Assembly (NCBI GenBank): GCA_024762925.1
Contig: JANTGM010000002.1
Coordinates: forward strand, 62,001-126,000
Source: Kofleriaceae bacterium
GTDB taxonomy: Bacteria > Myxococcota_A > Polyangia > Haliangiales > Haliangiaceae
Reading direction: 5' to 3'
DNA: 64,000 nucleotides
Position numbers and translations under genes: made by a program. Positions 54,457 through 64,000 of the stretch are shown piece by piece. The notes below the pieces were generated by a model, which saw only the letters and a list, made by a program, of their open reading frames with translations, was not told the DNA's origin and searched no databases. Each line of letters opens with the position of its first letter. Positions within the stretch are counted from its first letter, which is position 1.

Positions 54457-56364
54457 GTGCTTCGCACTCTAGCTGAGTCTTGTGGCGTAACCACAACCCA
54501 CGTTGATGGCCTTGGGCGAACCATCGAAGCCAGCGATGCCGCGTTACTCACGGTCTTGCAGGCTCTCGGCGTCGCGATCGAGAGTGCGGACCAAGCGGCT
54601 GCCATGCTCAAGTTGCGGCAAGAAGCCGGGGCGCCACTGATGGCTCCGTGCGTCGCGGGCGAAGAACATGAGTCACTGGTGCTCGCCTTGTGCCACGATG
54701 GCGATGATGCCTACGAGCTTCTCTTGCGGTACGAAAATGGAGAGACGCGCAAGCTCGCAGGGCGCCTAGCCGAATTGCCGAAGGCCGACGCGTGTTATCA
54801 GCTCGAGGTTGGAACGCTTCCGGTTGGATATCACGAGGCCGAGATTGTTTGTGGCGACGTGGCGGCAAGAACGCACTTGCTCATCGCTCCCAAAGAGCGC
54901 TTTGGGGCACAACCAAAAGCCCGTCGCCTTGGGCTTTTTGCTCCGCTCTACGCAGTTCGCAGCACGCGGGACTATGGTGTTGGGGACTTCACCGACCTCG
55001 GGCGATTGATGCACTGGGCTGGGGAGCAGGGCATCGACTTCGTGGGAACCCTCCCGCTATCAGCAGGCAACTATCAAGAAGAATTCCAAACAAGCCCCTA
55101 CTCTCCGGTGAGTCGGCTCTTCTGGAACGAACTCTATTTGGATGTCGACAAGCTCGCCGCCGAGTTTCCTTCTGCACATCTACAAGAGCTTCGTAACCAC
55201 ACAAGATTCGAAGCGGAGAGGAAGCGGCTAAGCGAACTGCCTCTGGTCGATTATAAGAAAACTTCTGAGCTCAAGACGCGACTGCTCTATCGAATGGCTG
55301 ATTCGGCCTGGACACTCATGCCCGAGGTCTTTGAGAAGTTGCTTGCCGAGCAGCCTGAGCTTGATCGCTACGCAACATTCCGAGCTGTCATGGAAGCCGC
55401 TGGGACCACATACCACCACTGGCCAGAAGCACAGCGCCTGGGCGACCTTGAGGGAGCTGTCTTCGAGCAAGATGACTATCGCTATCATGTCTTCGTTCAA
55501 TGGGCCGCACAGCAACAGCTTGGTGCCTTGGGCGAGCAAACGTGCGGGCTCTACCTGGACCTTTCGGTTGGGGCAGGGGGTTCCTCCTTTGATGTTTGGC
55601 GGCACCAGAAGAGCTTTGTTTCGGGTGTCGATGTTGGAGCTCCACCCGACGCACTCTTCGAAGGTGGGCAAAACTGGGCGCTACCACCTTTGCATCCAGA
55701 ACGCTCGCGAGCGAGCGGGCATCGCTACTTTGCTGAGTGTGTGCGAGCAAACATGCGCCATGCGAGTATCTTGCGCATCGACCACGTGATGGGGCTGCAC
55801 AGGCTCTACTGGGTTCCTTCGGAATTGGGCGCGACCGAAGGCCTCTACGTTCGGTACCCAGCTGATGAGCTATATGCCATCTTGCGAATTGAAGCTGCCC
55901 GGAACCAATGCGTGCTGGTTGGCGAAGATCTCGGAACGGTTCCCGAGCAAGTGCGACCCGCGATGCATCGTGCTGGCATGCACGGGCTGTACGTTGGGCA
56001 GTTTCAGGTCGAAGGTGGTGAAGATGGTTGGCCCTCACTTCAGGCACCTCCCCCAAACTCGTTCGCCAGCCTCAATACTCATGACACCCCAACCTTTGCG
56101 GGATGGTTTGAGGACACCGATCTCACATGCAATCCAATGCATTTGATGAAGACATGGACGGAATTCTTGGCTAGTGGGCAAGCAGCTGCCGTGATCGTCA
56201 CCTTGGAAGACCTTTGGCTTGAACCAGCTCCACAAAACCAGCCAGGCACCGGCCAAGAGCAGCCAAACTGGCGTCGCCGGTTCCAGAAAACGCTCACTGA
56301 GATCACCGAGGGCGACGAGCCTGGTGCCTGGCTGCGACATCTGCACAGCTTGCGATCGACGTAG
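54457..56364 (+). CDS. malQ: 4-alpha-glucanotransferase (amylomaltase, GH77)
   Basis: 635 residues from GTG 54457 with a GGAGAG site. The N-terminal domain (about 1-140, MalQ_N-like) precedes the GH77 barrel. Barrel start is RLGLFAPLYAVRSTRDYGVGD. The nucleophile aspartate lies in RIDHVMGLHRLYW (about 440), the acid/base glutamate in LVGEDLGTVP (about 490), and the stabilising aspartate in NTHDTPTFAGW (about 542). It transfers maltooligosaccharide units during glycogen or maltodextrin metabolism in the cytoplasm. It follows nuoN closely, but functional connection is not expected. Confidence 0.93.
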   Translation: MLRTLAESCGVTTTHVDGLGRTIEASDAALLTVLQALGVAIESADQAAAMLKLRQEAGAPLMAPCVAGEEHESLVLALCHDGDDAYELLLRYENGETRKLAGRLAELPKADACYQLEVGTLPVGYHEAEIVCGDVAARTHLLIAPKERFGAQPKARRLGLFAPLYAVRSTRDYGVGDFTDLGRLMHWAGEQGIDFVGTLPLSAGNYQEEFQTSPYSPVSRLFWNELYLDVDKLAAEFPSAHLQELRNHTRFEAERKRLSELPLVDYKKTSELKTRLLYRMADSAWTLMPEVFEKLLAEQPELDRYATFRAVMEAAGTTYHHWPEAQRLGDLEGAVFEQDDYRYHVFVQWAAQQQLGALGEQTCGLYLDLSVGAGGSSFDVWRHQKSFVSGVDVGAPPDALFEGGQNWALPPLHPERSRASGHRYFAECVRANMRHASILRIDHVMGLHRLYWVPSELGATEGLYVRYPADELYAILRIEAARNQCVLVGEDLGTVPEQVRPAMHRAGMHGLYVGQFQVEGGEDGWPSLQAPPPNSFASLNTHDTPTFAGWFEDTDLTCNPMHLMKTWTEFLASGQAAAVIVTLEDLWLEPAPQNQPGTGQEQPNWRRRFQKTLTEITEGDEPGAWLRHLHSLRST

Positions 56365-56424
56365 TCTCGATCGTTCCAGAGCTACGGGCTGGACACCGGC
56401 CCCACGCTGAGATACAGATTGGCC

Positions 56425-56835
56425 ATGGCGTACATCGTTGCAGACCCTTGCGTTAAGTGTAAATACACCGACTGCGTTGCAGTTTGTCCTGTGGAGTGCT
56501 TTTTCGAAGGCAAGAACACTCTCGTGATTCAGCCTGAAGAGTGCATCGACTGTGGTGCCTGTGAGCCTGAGTGCCCGACAACTGCAATCTTCGAGGAATC
56601 GGCTCTCCCTGAAAAGTGGAACGCCTACATTGAAATCAATAACGTCTTCTCGGGAGCCACAGCTCCTGATGATGCCAACACCGAAGGATGGCCGGATGCT
56701 CTCAAAGAGGCTATTTCTGGCGACTTCGAGCCATGGCCACTCATCACCGAGTCCAAGGAGGCTTTGCCCGATGCAGACGACTTTGCCGAGACAGAAGACA
56801 AGCTCGGCGACCTCGATCCTGCTCCTGTTGCGTAA
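56425..56835 (+). CDS. 7Fe-type ferredoxin (3Fe-4S plus 4Fe-4S)
   Basis: 136 residues from ATG 56425; TTG 56419 would add two. Cluster cysteines are C9, C12, C17, C21, C25 and then C40, C43, C46, C50, matching the Azotobacter FdI pattern of a 3Fe-4S and a 4Fe-4S cluster. The C-terminal half is acidic ([19 protein letters not shown]) and longer than minimal ferredoxins. It is a small electron carrier in the cytoplasm. It is followed by a strong intrinsic terminator 56 bases downstream. Confidence 0.92.
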   Translation: MAYIVADPCVKCKYTDCVAVCPVECFFEGKNTLVIQPEECIDCGACEPECPTTAIFEESALPEKWNAYIEINNVFSGATAPDDANTEGWPDALKEAISGDFEPWPLITESKEALPDADDFAETEDKLGDLDPAPVA

Positions 56836-56890
56836 CTCGTGAGCAGCGTCGTTGGCGGTACCAATTGCCAGCAAACGAAACCCAAAGATG

Positions 56891-56930
56891 AAACGCGACA
56901 AGCAGACGTTCCTGCTTGCCGCGTTTTTTT
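56891..56930 (+). terminator. Rho-independent terminator after the ferredoxin gene
   Basis: AAACGCG-a-CAAGCAG pairs with CTGCTTG-c-CGCGTTT around a short loop, followed by a run of T. The arms are 14 bp with a single mismatch, the clearest intrinsic terminator in the window. It ends transcription from the plus strand before the convergent sigma-factor gene. Confidence 0.9.
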
Positions 56931-57009
56931 CTGTCTATGAGTGGTGCTCGCGGGAATCCGGTGTCTTTCGTTGCACACCGACCAAGCTAGCTCGCTTGGC
57001 ACCAGATTC

Positions 57010-58221
<1,212 letters not shown>

Positions 58222-58447
58222 AGACGTGGGCTTTCTCTCTCGACGCGTTTTGTGCTGTAGGCGCGACGAGACAGCGACCCCTATTACTTACTCGGTATGG
58301 GGACACCGAGAGCAGGGATTGGTCGCGTATCGAAGCACTTTGCCTGGGTCGCGTCGAAGAGATAGACCCAAGCGGACCAGCAACATGCGCATGATCTGCC
58401 AGATGGCAAGGCCTAATTCGAAAAAAATGCAGATCTGCAGGACTTAC

Positions 58448-58470
58448 GCAAGAAATCGCCGATTTCTTGC
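58448..58470. promoter_or_regulatory. Perfect 10-bp inverted repeat upstream of the DksA-like gene
   Basis: GCAAGAAATC and GATTTCTTGC pair perfectly around GCC, 49 bases before the ATG at 58520. It could be a protein-binding operator or a leader hairpin. A run of T does not follow it, so it is not a terminator. Either reading suggests control of the downstream gene. Confidence 0.5.
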
Positions 58471-58519
58471 CCAAAGACCCTGCAAGCCCTTCAATAGATA
58501 CTTAGAAAGGGAGTGCCAT

Positions 58520-58849
58520 ATGAAGACACGTAGTGCCACATCGAATGCAAGACGGACCCTTCTCCGACGAGGGCGGGACCTCTTGCGCTCCGTAGCCAAG
58601 GGCAACAAAGCCAAGTCGTTAGACGTGATGGAGCTGCTCAATCCGGAGCAACGGGACGAGCTTGCAAACATTCATCTAGCGCTTGAGCGAATCGAACGCG
58701 GCATCTTTGGCGCGTGTGAGGACTGTTCCGAGCGTATCAGTGAGGAGCGTCTGCTTGATACGCCCTGGAATCTGAAATGCTCTCATTGCGACCTGGCTGG
58801 CGCGACTGAGATGCCCGCTGTCCAGACGAGCGTATCACTTCCGCTCTAG
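58520..58849 (+). CDS. DksA/TraR-type C4 zinc-finger protein
   Basis: 109 residues from ATG 58520 with a GGGAG site seven bases upstream. An Arg/Lys-rich N-terminal segment precedes a coiled-coil-like helix (LLNPEQRDELANIHLALERIERGIFGAC), and the zinc site is CEDC...CSHC. The family binds RNA polymerase; DksA itself works with ppGpp. The coiled coil here is shorter than in DksA, and the tip lacks the DxxDxA acidic motif, so it is more likely a TraR/YbiI-like protein than a true DksA. The strong inverted repeat before it points to regulation. Confidence 0.75.
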   Translation: MKTRSATSNARRTLLRRGRDLLRSVAKGNKAKSLDVMELLNPEQRDELANIHLALERIERGIFGACEDCSERISEERLLDTPWNLKCSHCDLAGATEMPAVQTSVSLPL

Positions 58850-58902
58850 CGCAGAGGGCAGCCGCCCCAGTCGTTGGCCGGGGCGCGAACCCAAGAGACA
58901 AG

Positions 58903-60741
58903 CTAGCCAGCAGACAATGCCGCTGCTGCTTTGTCTTCGCGCTTGCGAACATTGTGATCGAGTGACTTCTTGCGAAGGCGAATGCTCTTTGGAGTTACTT
59001 CTACCAACTCATCATCGTTGATGAATTCGAGAGCAATCTCAAGACTCATGTCGCGTGGCGGAGCAAGTGTGAGTTTCTCATCGTGTGAGTGTGTTCGAAT
59101 ATTGTTGAGAGCTTTTGCTTTGTTCGGGTTCACGATGAGGTCGTTGGCCCGAGCGTTCTCCCCAACAATCATTCCGCCATAGACCTTCACCGCGTTGCCG
59201 ATGAAGAGTGTGCCTCGGTCCTGTAGGGTGAAGAGGCTATACGCGCTGGATTGTCCTTGCTCAAGCGCAATGAGCACACCGTTGGCGCGTCCTTTGAGGC
59301 TGCCGCCATAGGGAGCGTACTCTGCGAATTGCGAGCTGATTGTCCCCGTGCCGCGGGTTGCAGTGAGGAACTGGGAGCGATAGCCGATGAGCCCACGAGC
59401 TGGCATTCGGTAGACCAACCGTGTGCGGCCTTCTCCTGCCGGTTCCATGATGGTCATGGTGCCCAAGCGACGGCCCATTTCTTCGATCACAACGCCCGAG
59501 TACTCTTCCTCAAGCTCAATCGTCACATCTTCCCACGGTTCGAGAAGGCTACCGTCTTCGGCTTCTTTGGTGATGACCTTTGGAGGCGACACGCACAGCT
59601 CGAAGCCCTCACGACGCATGGTCTCGATAAGGATTGAGAGATGAAGCTCACCTCGACCACTCACGCGGAATACACCTGCCTCGTCAGTCTCTTCGACGTG
59701 CAGTGCGATGTTCGACTTGATCTCGCGCATGAGGCGTTCGCGAATGTTGCGCGACGTTACAAATTTGCCTTCTGTTCCAGCAAATGGGCTGTCGTTCGGG
59801 CGAAACTCCATGACCATGGTCGGAGCGTCAACCTTGAGAGTGGGAAGGATGATGGGGTTGGCAATCGAGGTGATCGTCTCCCCGACATTGAGCTCGCTCA
59901 TCCCGGTGAGGGCAATGATGTCACCCGCACGGCCCGCTTCAAGTTCAAAGCGCTTTAGGCCTTGGAACCCAAGAACCTTTTGGATGCGGAATTCCTTCTT
60001 GCCACCGTCTCGCAGCGCTTGAAGGACCCGGTCTCCTACTTTTACCGTTCCGCTCTTAACTCGCCCAATCGCCATGTAGCCTAAGAAATCATCGTAGGCC
60101 AGGGTTGCACACTGCATGCAGAGCGGTGCGTCGGCGTCGCCTGGCGCTGGTGGGACCTTCTCAACGATGAGATCAAGCAGCGGGGCAAAGCCCTTGTGCT
60201 CATCAGTTAGTTGGTTGATTGCAAAGCCCTCTTTCGCCGAGGCGTAGACAACCGGGAAATCGAGTTGCTCATCGGTTGCGCCAAGGCTGGAGAAGAGGTC
60301 GAAGACTTTGTCAACTGCTTCATCGGGATCAACGCGTGGTCTGTCGATCTTGTTCACGACGAGAATTGCGGGCAGACCAAGCTCAAACGCCTTCATGGTC
60401 ACAAAGCGCGTTTGTGGCATTGGGCCCTCGTTCGCATCAACAATCAGGCAAACCGCATCCACCATGCCCAGTACTCGCTCCACCTCACCGCCAAAGTCGG
60501 CGTGACCTGGGGTATCAACGAGGTTGATACGAATATCTTTCCAAGTTACCGACGTGCACTTCGAGAGGATTGTGATGCCACGCTCGCGTTCGAGGTCGTT
60601 GGAGTCCATTGCTCGCTCCGTCACGACTTCGCCTTCGCGGAAGCTTCCAGCCTCCTTTAGGAGGCCATCTACAAGCGTGGTTTTTCCGTGATCAACGTGG
60701 GCGATGATAGCTACGTTACGTACGTCTTCTCTTTGTGCCAT
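58903..60741 (-). CDS. typA: Translational GTPase TypA/BipA
   Basis: 612 residues from ATG 60741; the longer frame upstream crosses the intergenic region without similarity. G motifs are HVDHGKTT (G1), RGITI (G2), DTPGHAD (G3) and NKIDRP (G4). [19 protein letters not shown] identifies TypA, and the C-terminal [13 protein letters not shown] motif is diagnostic of BipA. It binds the ribosome in assembly and stress. It is convergent with the DksA-like gene and divergent from gtrA across 184 bases. Confidence 0.95.
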   Translation of the reverse strand: MAQREDVRNVAIIAHVDHGKTTLVDGLLKEAGSFREGEVVTERAMDSNDLERERGITILSKCTSVTWKDIRINLVDTPGHADFGGEVERVLGMVDAVCLIVDANEGPMPQTRFVTMKAFELGLPAILVVNKIDRPRVDPDEAVDKVFDLFSSLGATDEQLDFPVVYASAKEGFAINQLTDEHKGFAPLLDLIVEKVPPAPGDADAPLCMQCATLAYDDFLGYMAIGRVKSGTVKVGDRVLQALRDGGKKEFRIQKVLGFQGLKRFELEAGRAGDIIALTGMSELNVGETITSIANPIILPTLKVDAPTMVMEFRPNDSPFAGTEGKFVTSRNIRERLMREIKSNIALHVEETDEAGVFRVSGRGELHLSILIETMRREGFELCVSPPKVITKEAEDGSLLEPWEDVTIELEEEYSGVVIEEMGRRLGTMTIMEPAGEGRTRLVYRMPARGLIGYRSQFLTATRGTGTISSQFAEYAPYGGSLKGRANGVLIALEQGQSSAYSLFTLQDRGTLFIGNAVKVYGGMIVGENARANDLIVNPNKAKALNNIRTHSHDEKLTLAPPRDMSLEIALEFINDDELVEVTPKSIRLRKKSLDHNVRKREDKAAAALSAG

Positions 60742-60801
60742 TTGGACTACTACTTTTTCGGTAAAGGGGAGTTCTGGCGGCCATTTGGGCGCCGGCGCGG
60801 C

Positions 60802-60807
60802 TCTATA
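60802..60807 (-). promoter_or_regulatory. Candidate extended -10 for typA
   Basis: On the minus strand TGGTATAGA gives TG-n-TATAGA, an extended -10 element about 61 bases before the typA ATG. No good -35 lies at the normal spacing, which is tolerated by extended -10 promoters. Weak evidence. Confidence 0.25.
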
Positions 60808-60925
60808 CCACTCGCTGTAGAAATTACCGACAGCAATCGCGCTCGACCTGTCAGCCTGTGCAAGCTTTGACAGAAGGTGGTTAATGTTGCCCAATAGGCG
60901 CGTGTTAAGTAGCTGAAAACACACT

Positions 60926-61360
60926 ATGGCACGAACGGTGCTCTGTACGATTGGCATGAGTCCGAGACACAGACGCATGGTTCGTGTGGGCTGCTCTGGG
61001 GTATTTTCCTCGGTTGTCGACGTTGTGATGCTGTTGGTGTTGGTGGAGGCCCTTGGGGTTTTCTTGGCTCTCGCCGCCTTCCTAGCAGCAACAACCGGTG
61101 CAGTCGCCAGCTTTCTTGTGAACAAGTTCTGGGCGTTTCGCGACCATCGACCGCTGCACCTTGCACAAGTGTCGGGGTTTGCGGTGGTGGCACTTGGATC
61201 CGCACTCGGAACAGCCGCTTGCGTGCAGGTGCTTAGCGCGGGGCTTGGAGTGCCCTATCTCCTCGCCAAAGCTCTCGGAGCAGTAGCCCTCTTTCTGTGC
61301 TGGAGCTATCCAGTTCAGTCGCGACTCGTTTTTAGAACGGCTCACGCGACTCGTTTTTAG
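60926..61360 (+). CDS. gtrA: GtrA family membrane protein
   Basis: 144 residues with four membrane helices; the start may instead be ATG 60956 or 60977. The GtrA pattern is [43 protein letters not shown] and [18 protein letters not shown]. GtrA-like proteins are thought to flip lipid-linked sugars or to be their membrane partner. A glycosyltransferase gene follows 36 bases later, the usual pair. A 25-bp tandem duplication covers its stop codon and has changed the last residues to ATRF. Confidence 0.82.
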   Translation: MARTVLCTIGMSPRHRRMVRVGCSGVFSSVVDVVMLLVLVEALGVFLALAAFLAATTGAVASFLVNKFWAFRDHRPLHLAQVSGFAVVALGSALGTAACVQVLSAGLGVPYLLAKALGAVALFLCWSYPVQSRLVFRTAHATRF

Positions 61361-61370
61361 AACGGCTCAT
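61321..61370. repeat. 25-bp tandem duplication across the gtrA stop codon
   Basis: 61321-61345 and 61346-61370 are the same 25 bases apart from the last base. As 25 is not a multiple of three, the second copy is read in another frame and supplies the present stop at 61358-61360. Without it the frame would have ended ...RTAHS. Confidence 0.95.
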
Positions 61371-61396
61371 TCCTAACGCTTGAAAGGACACTTGAT

Positions 61397-62137
61397 ATGG
61401 AACTCAGCATCATTATCCCCGCCTATAACGAAGAACAACGCATCACGCCCACGCTACACGCGATTGATAGCTTCCTAAGTGGTCAAGGAATCCGCTACGA
61501 AATACTCGTAGTCGACGACGGGTCTCAAGATGGCACGGTTCAACTCGTGGAGGAGCTAGCCCTCAACATGAGGGCACTGCGCTGCCTGCCGAGCATCGAG
61601 AACCGTGGCAAAGGCTACGCAGTGCGTGTTGGCATGTTGGCCGGAACAGGAGACGTTCGTCTCATGTGTGATGCGGATGGCTCGATGCCGGCCGAGGAAA
61701 TGCCGAAGCTCATTGCTCCGATTTTTTCTGGTAAGGTAGACATCGCCATTGGCTCGCGGTACGCCGATGGCGCCAACACAACGGCAGCACAACCTGGATG
61801 GCGTGTGGCGTGGAGTCGTCTGGCGAATCGCATCGTGCAGCGCTCGCTTGTCGCTGGCATCGACGACACCCAATGTGGATTCAAGGCGTTTTCTGCGGCC
61901 GCTGCCGAAGCGACATTCTCCCAAGCAACCATTGATGGCTGGGCGTTCGACTTGGAGATTCTTGCGTTAGCATCGAGGTTGGGTTTCGCCATCGCCGAGT
62001 ATGGCGTGGTGTGGAGCGACGATGAGCGTTCGCGGGTTAGCCCGATTCGGGATTTGCTGGGCGTGGCTCACGAGTTTGTGACCATCCGATGGAACTTCAA
62101 GCGAGGGCGCTACTGTCTTGCGGCAGCACAGCCCTGA
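61397..62137 (+). CDS. Family 2 glycosyltransferase (dolichyl/undecaprenyl-phosphate type)
   Basis: 246 residues with a GAAAGGA site before the ATG. MELSIIIPAYNEEQRI, VVDDGSQDGTV, GKGYAVRVGMLAG and CDADGSMPAEEM (DxD) are the GT2 active-site motifs, closest to ALG5-type dolichyl-phosphate beta-glucosyltransferases. GWAFDLEILALASRLG is also diagnostic of that group. The product would be a lipid-phosphate sugar that GtrA moves across the membrane. No membrane helix is present in this protein. Confidence 0.9.
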   Translation: MELSIIIPAYNEEQRITPTLHAIDSFLSGQGIRYEILVVDDGSQDGTVQLVEELALNMRALRCLPSIENRGKGYAVRVGMLAGTGDVRLMCDADGSMPAEEMPKLIAPIFSGKVDIAIGSRYADGANTTAAQPGWRVAWSRLANRIVQRSLVAGIDDTQCGFKAFSAAAAEATFSQATIDGWAFDLEILALASRLGFAIAEYGVVWSDDERSRVSPIRDLLGVAHEFVTIRWNFKRGRYCLAAAQP

Positions 62138-62154
62138 ACTTGAGCGGCCTTAAA

Positions 62155-62180
62155 CAGCCGCTTCTTCGGAAAAAAGCGGC

Positions 62181-62182
<2 letters not shown>
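62155..62182 (-). terminator. Hairpin after rnpB / glycosyltransferase gene
   Basis: CAGCCGCTT pairs with AAGCGGCTG (9 bp) around a loop containing TTCGG (plus). On minus the stem is followed by TTTAAG, a weak T-tract, which suits termination of rnpB. On the plus strand no T-tract follows. Confidence 0.55.
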
Positions 62183-62564
<382 letters not shown>

Positions 62565-62574
62565 ACCAAATTGG

Positions 62575-63303
62575 TTAGCTCGCTTGCGATTCTTCCGCAG
62601 GATCCTCAGGGACGAAGAGCAAGCGGTTACATTGACGACACGACTGAATGCTCTCACCGCGAGCCACCTGAATGGCGAGCTGCGGAGCAAGAGACATGTG
62701 ACATCCCTGGCAAACGCCATCGCGAACTTCGACCACAGCAGTTCCACGCCTTTGCATGACTGTGTTGTAGCGCTTGAGCAGGCTCTTATCGATTCCGGCC
62801 TCAACATCAGCACGCCCAGCGGTTACTGCCTTGGCTTGCTCCTCGAGTTCCTTTAGCGTATCGGCGAACTTTGCCTCTTCGCTCTCCACGTGAGCGCGGA
62901 GCTTTGCGACATCCTCCTCATGACTAGCAAGCTTGGCACGGCCGATTTCGAGAGCTTCATAGACCTTTAGGATCTCTTGCTCCCGATCGTGGATGCTGCG
63001 CTTCTTATTGTCGATTTCGCGGCTGGCAGCACCAAAGTCACGGGCATTCTTTGCCTCTTGGAGCTTGGCCTTGGCGTTCTTGAGGGCTTCTTCCTCGCGA
63101 TTGACAATGTCTTCTTGTTCCGCACGCCACGCTTCTGTATCGGCAAGTTGTTGCCGCTCAATTGTGAGCATGCCCGCAAGTTTCTCAAGATCCTGTTTGG
63201 CGGGTGCGAGCTGTGCTGGCACCTGCTCTATGGTCTTTCGAATCTCTTTGGTTTGAGTATCGATGTCCTGCAGTTGCTGCAGTAGGCGCAGTTGTTCTTT
63301 CAC
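62575..63303 (-). CDS. Coiled-coil zinc-ribbon protein (zf-RING_7 / DUF164-like)
   Basis: 242 residues from GTG 63303 with GGAG five bases upstream. Residues 1-180 are a long charged coiled coil (LLQQLQDIDTQTKEIRKTIEQ onward, many E/K/Q). The C-terminal C4 zinc ribbon is CQGCHMSL...CRQCNRLL (about 197-225). Family members of this type are common, cytosolic and not well characterised; nucleic-acid binding is assumed. It lies between the tRNA and rnpB on the same strand, a common neighbour of rnpB in related genomes as I recall. Confidence 0.85.
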   Translation of the reverse strand: MKEQLRLLQQLQDIDTQTKEIRKTIEQVPAQLAPAKQDLEKLAGMLTIERQQLADTEAWRAEQEDIVNREEEALKNAKAKLQEAKNARDFGAASREIDNKKRSIHDREQEILKVYEALEIGRAKLASHEEDVAKLRAHVESEEAKFADTLKELEEQAKAVTAGRADVEAGIDKSLLKRYNTVMQRRGTAVVEVRDGVCQGCHMSLAPQLAIQVARGESIQSCRQCNRLLFVPEDPAEESQAS

Positions 63304-63373
63304 AGCTTCTCCGAGATTCTTGGGGATGGCGATATGGGGGTTGTCAAAGACAGTACTTAGAAAGGGGTTGTTG

Positions 63374-63450
<77 letters not shown>

Positions 63451-63529
63451 TCAGCTGCGCGCGAAGTTACTCGCTGACTGTGGCATTTGCAACGGCAGGC
63501 GAGTCCTACGCCATGCTAACTTCCAGGCA

Positions 63530-64000
63530 ATGCAAGCCTTCGCACGGCTCCTACTCCTCCTCTCCGCCTCGGTATTTGCCGTGGCTTCAAGCTCTTCTGG
63601 CTCAAATGGGCCGCCTCCCAACTTTGGCGGCACCCCAGGCACAGCTCCAGCACCTCAGCCACCCGCATCGCAACCCATGGATCCCTCCATGGCCCATGGC
63701 TTGTGGAAGAGCAACTTTGGAGCCGTCAAGCTGGTGCCCAATTTGGCAGCAGGCAGCGACGTATTAGAGGGGGTGTGGCTCTATGAAAGAGATGGCCAGG
63801 AAGTGATTGGTTATTTCTCCGGAAAAGCGAATGGCAATGTGCTGAAGTTCAGCTGGGAAGAGCCGTCCAGTGGTGCGCCACTTCGGGGCACTGGCTACCT
63901 TGTCTTCGATCCGCAAGGGCAGTCGTTTACAGGGAGCTGGTGGACCACAAATCGCGACCGTGGCGGGGACTGGAATGGCTGGCGTGAGCAGGCCGCCGAA
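63530..64000 (+). CDS. Exported protein of unknown function, 3' end outside window
   Basis: 157 codons run from ATG 63530 to the window edge without a stop. The N-terminus (MQAFARLLLLLSASVFAVAS) is a signal peptide, followed by a Pro/Gly/Ser-rich linker of about 40 residues (NFGGTPGTAPAP). From about 60 the sequence is beta-rich with Trp and Gly (GVWLYERDG, GYFSGKANGN, GSWWTTNRDRGGDWNGW), suggesting a beta-sandwich or lipocalin-like fold; no family was recognised. It is divergent from the tRNA. Confidence 0.6.
   Translation, partial: MQAFARLLLLLSASVFAVASSSSGSNGPPPNFGGTPGTAPAPQPPASQPMDPSMAHGLWKSNFGAVKLVPNLAAGSDVLEGVWLYERDGQEVIGYFSGKANGNVLKFSWEEPSSGAPLRGTGYLVFDPQGQSFTGSWWTTNRDRGGDWNGWREQAAE

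Noticed and set aside
58858-58894. CGCCCC/GGGGCG hairpin between the DksA-like gene and typA
   Set aside because: Only six pairs and no T-tract on either strand, so it is not supported as a terminator.
63480-63767. Alternative plus-strand frame near the right edge
   Set aside because: The frame from 63530 has a signal peptide and stays open to the edge; this one stops early and lacks structure.

Overview
The window looks like a piece of a Myxococcota (deltaproteobacterial) chromosome. The reasons are family-level. There are many lipoproteins with Asp/Ala-rich linkers after the lipobox, a TIGR04563-like ribbon-helix-helix protein, a very long TPR protein, a PilZ domain, a double-receiver GGDEF regulator and a TSP3-bearing lipoprotein. 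No phage, plasmid, IS or CRISPR signature was seen. Genes are packed tightly, with frequent ATGA and GTGA overlaps, and no gene-free stretch exceeds 300 bases.

Layout. 1-9.4 kb (minus strand): a PLP cysteine-synthase-type enzyme cut by the window edge, a 1573-residue SIR2-like/TPR protein, ChaC, a von Willebrand A lipoprotein, a PEGA lipoprotein and a DUF1415 protein. 9.6-19.4 kb: one membrane protein on plus, then a minus-strand operon of M16 protease, DUF4129, DUF4350, MoxR ATPase, DUF58, SpoIIM-like and RDD proteins. 19.5-26.1 kb: glyoxalase, an MBL-fold lipoprotein, ABC-F ATPase Uup, a small RHH protein, a DUF1338 oxygenase, a GAF protein with a degenerate kinase core, a small exported protein and a PilZ protein.

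26.2-33.9 kb (plus): an overlapping trio of an Mpl murein-peptide ligase fused to a GNAT acetyltransferase, an inositol-monophosphatase-family enzyme, and an exported M24 peptidase homologue that has lost its metal ligands. These are followed by a REC-REC-GGDEF regulator, CpdA, MobA and DusB. 34.0-38.5 kb: a small unknown protein, then a Cys-rich exported protein with an MbnP/MbnH pair (the 'metallo-mystery pair', in which a di-heme enzyme modifies a Trp of a copper-binding lipoprotein), then an Old Yellow Enzyme homologue. 38.6-45.7 kb: an S9 peptidase, a heparinase-like lipoprotein, a beta-propeller lipoprotein, a PlsC-type acyltransferase and a HEAT-repeat lipoprotein.

45.8-54.4 kb (plus): respiratory complex I genes nuoE-F-J-K-L-M-N behind a recognisable promoter. 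nuoA-D and nuoG-H-I are absent from the cluster, NuoJ is enlarged, and NuoL carries a PKD-like tail. 54.5-64 kb: malQ, a 7Fe-type ferredoxin with a strong terminator, a sigma-70 factor, a DksA/TraR zinc-finger protein, TypA, a GtrA + GT2 pair, RNase P RNA (rnpB, minus strand), a zinc-ribbon coiled-coil protein, a CAU-anticodon tRNA (probably Ile2) and the start of an exported protein.

The observations most worth following are the Mpl-GNAT fusion beside a dead M24 peptidase, the Cys-rich companion of the MbnPH pair, the PKD-tailed NuoL, the catalytically degraded SIR2 domain on a TPR scaffold, and a 25-bp tandem duplication that rewrote the end of gtrA.
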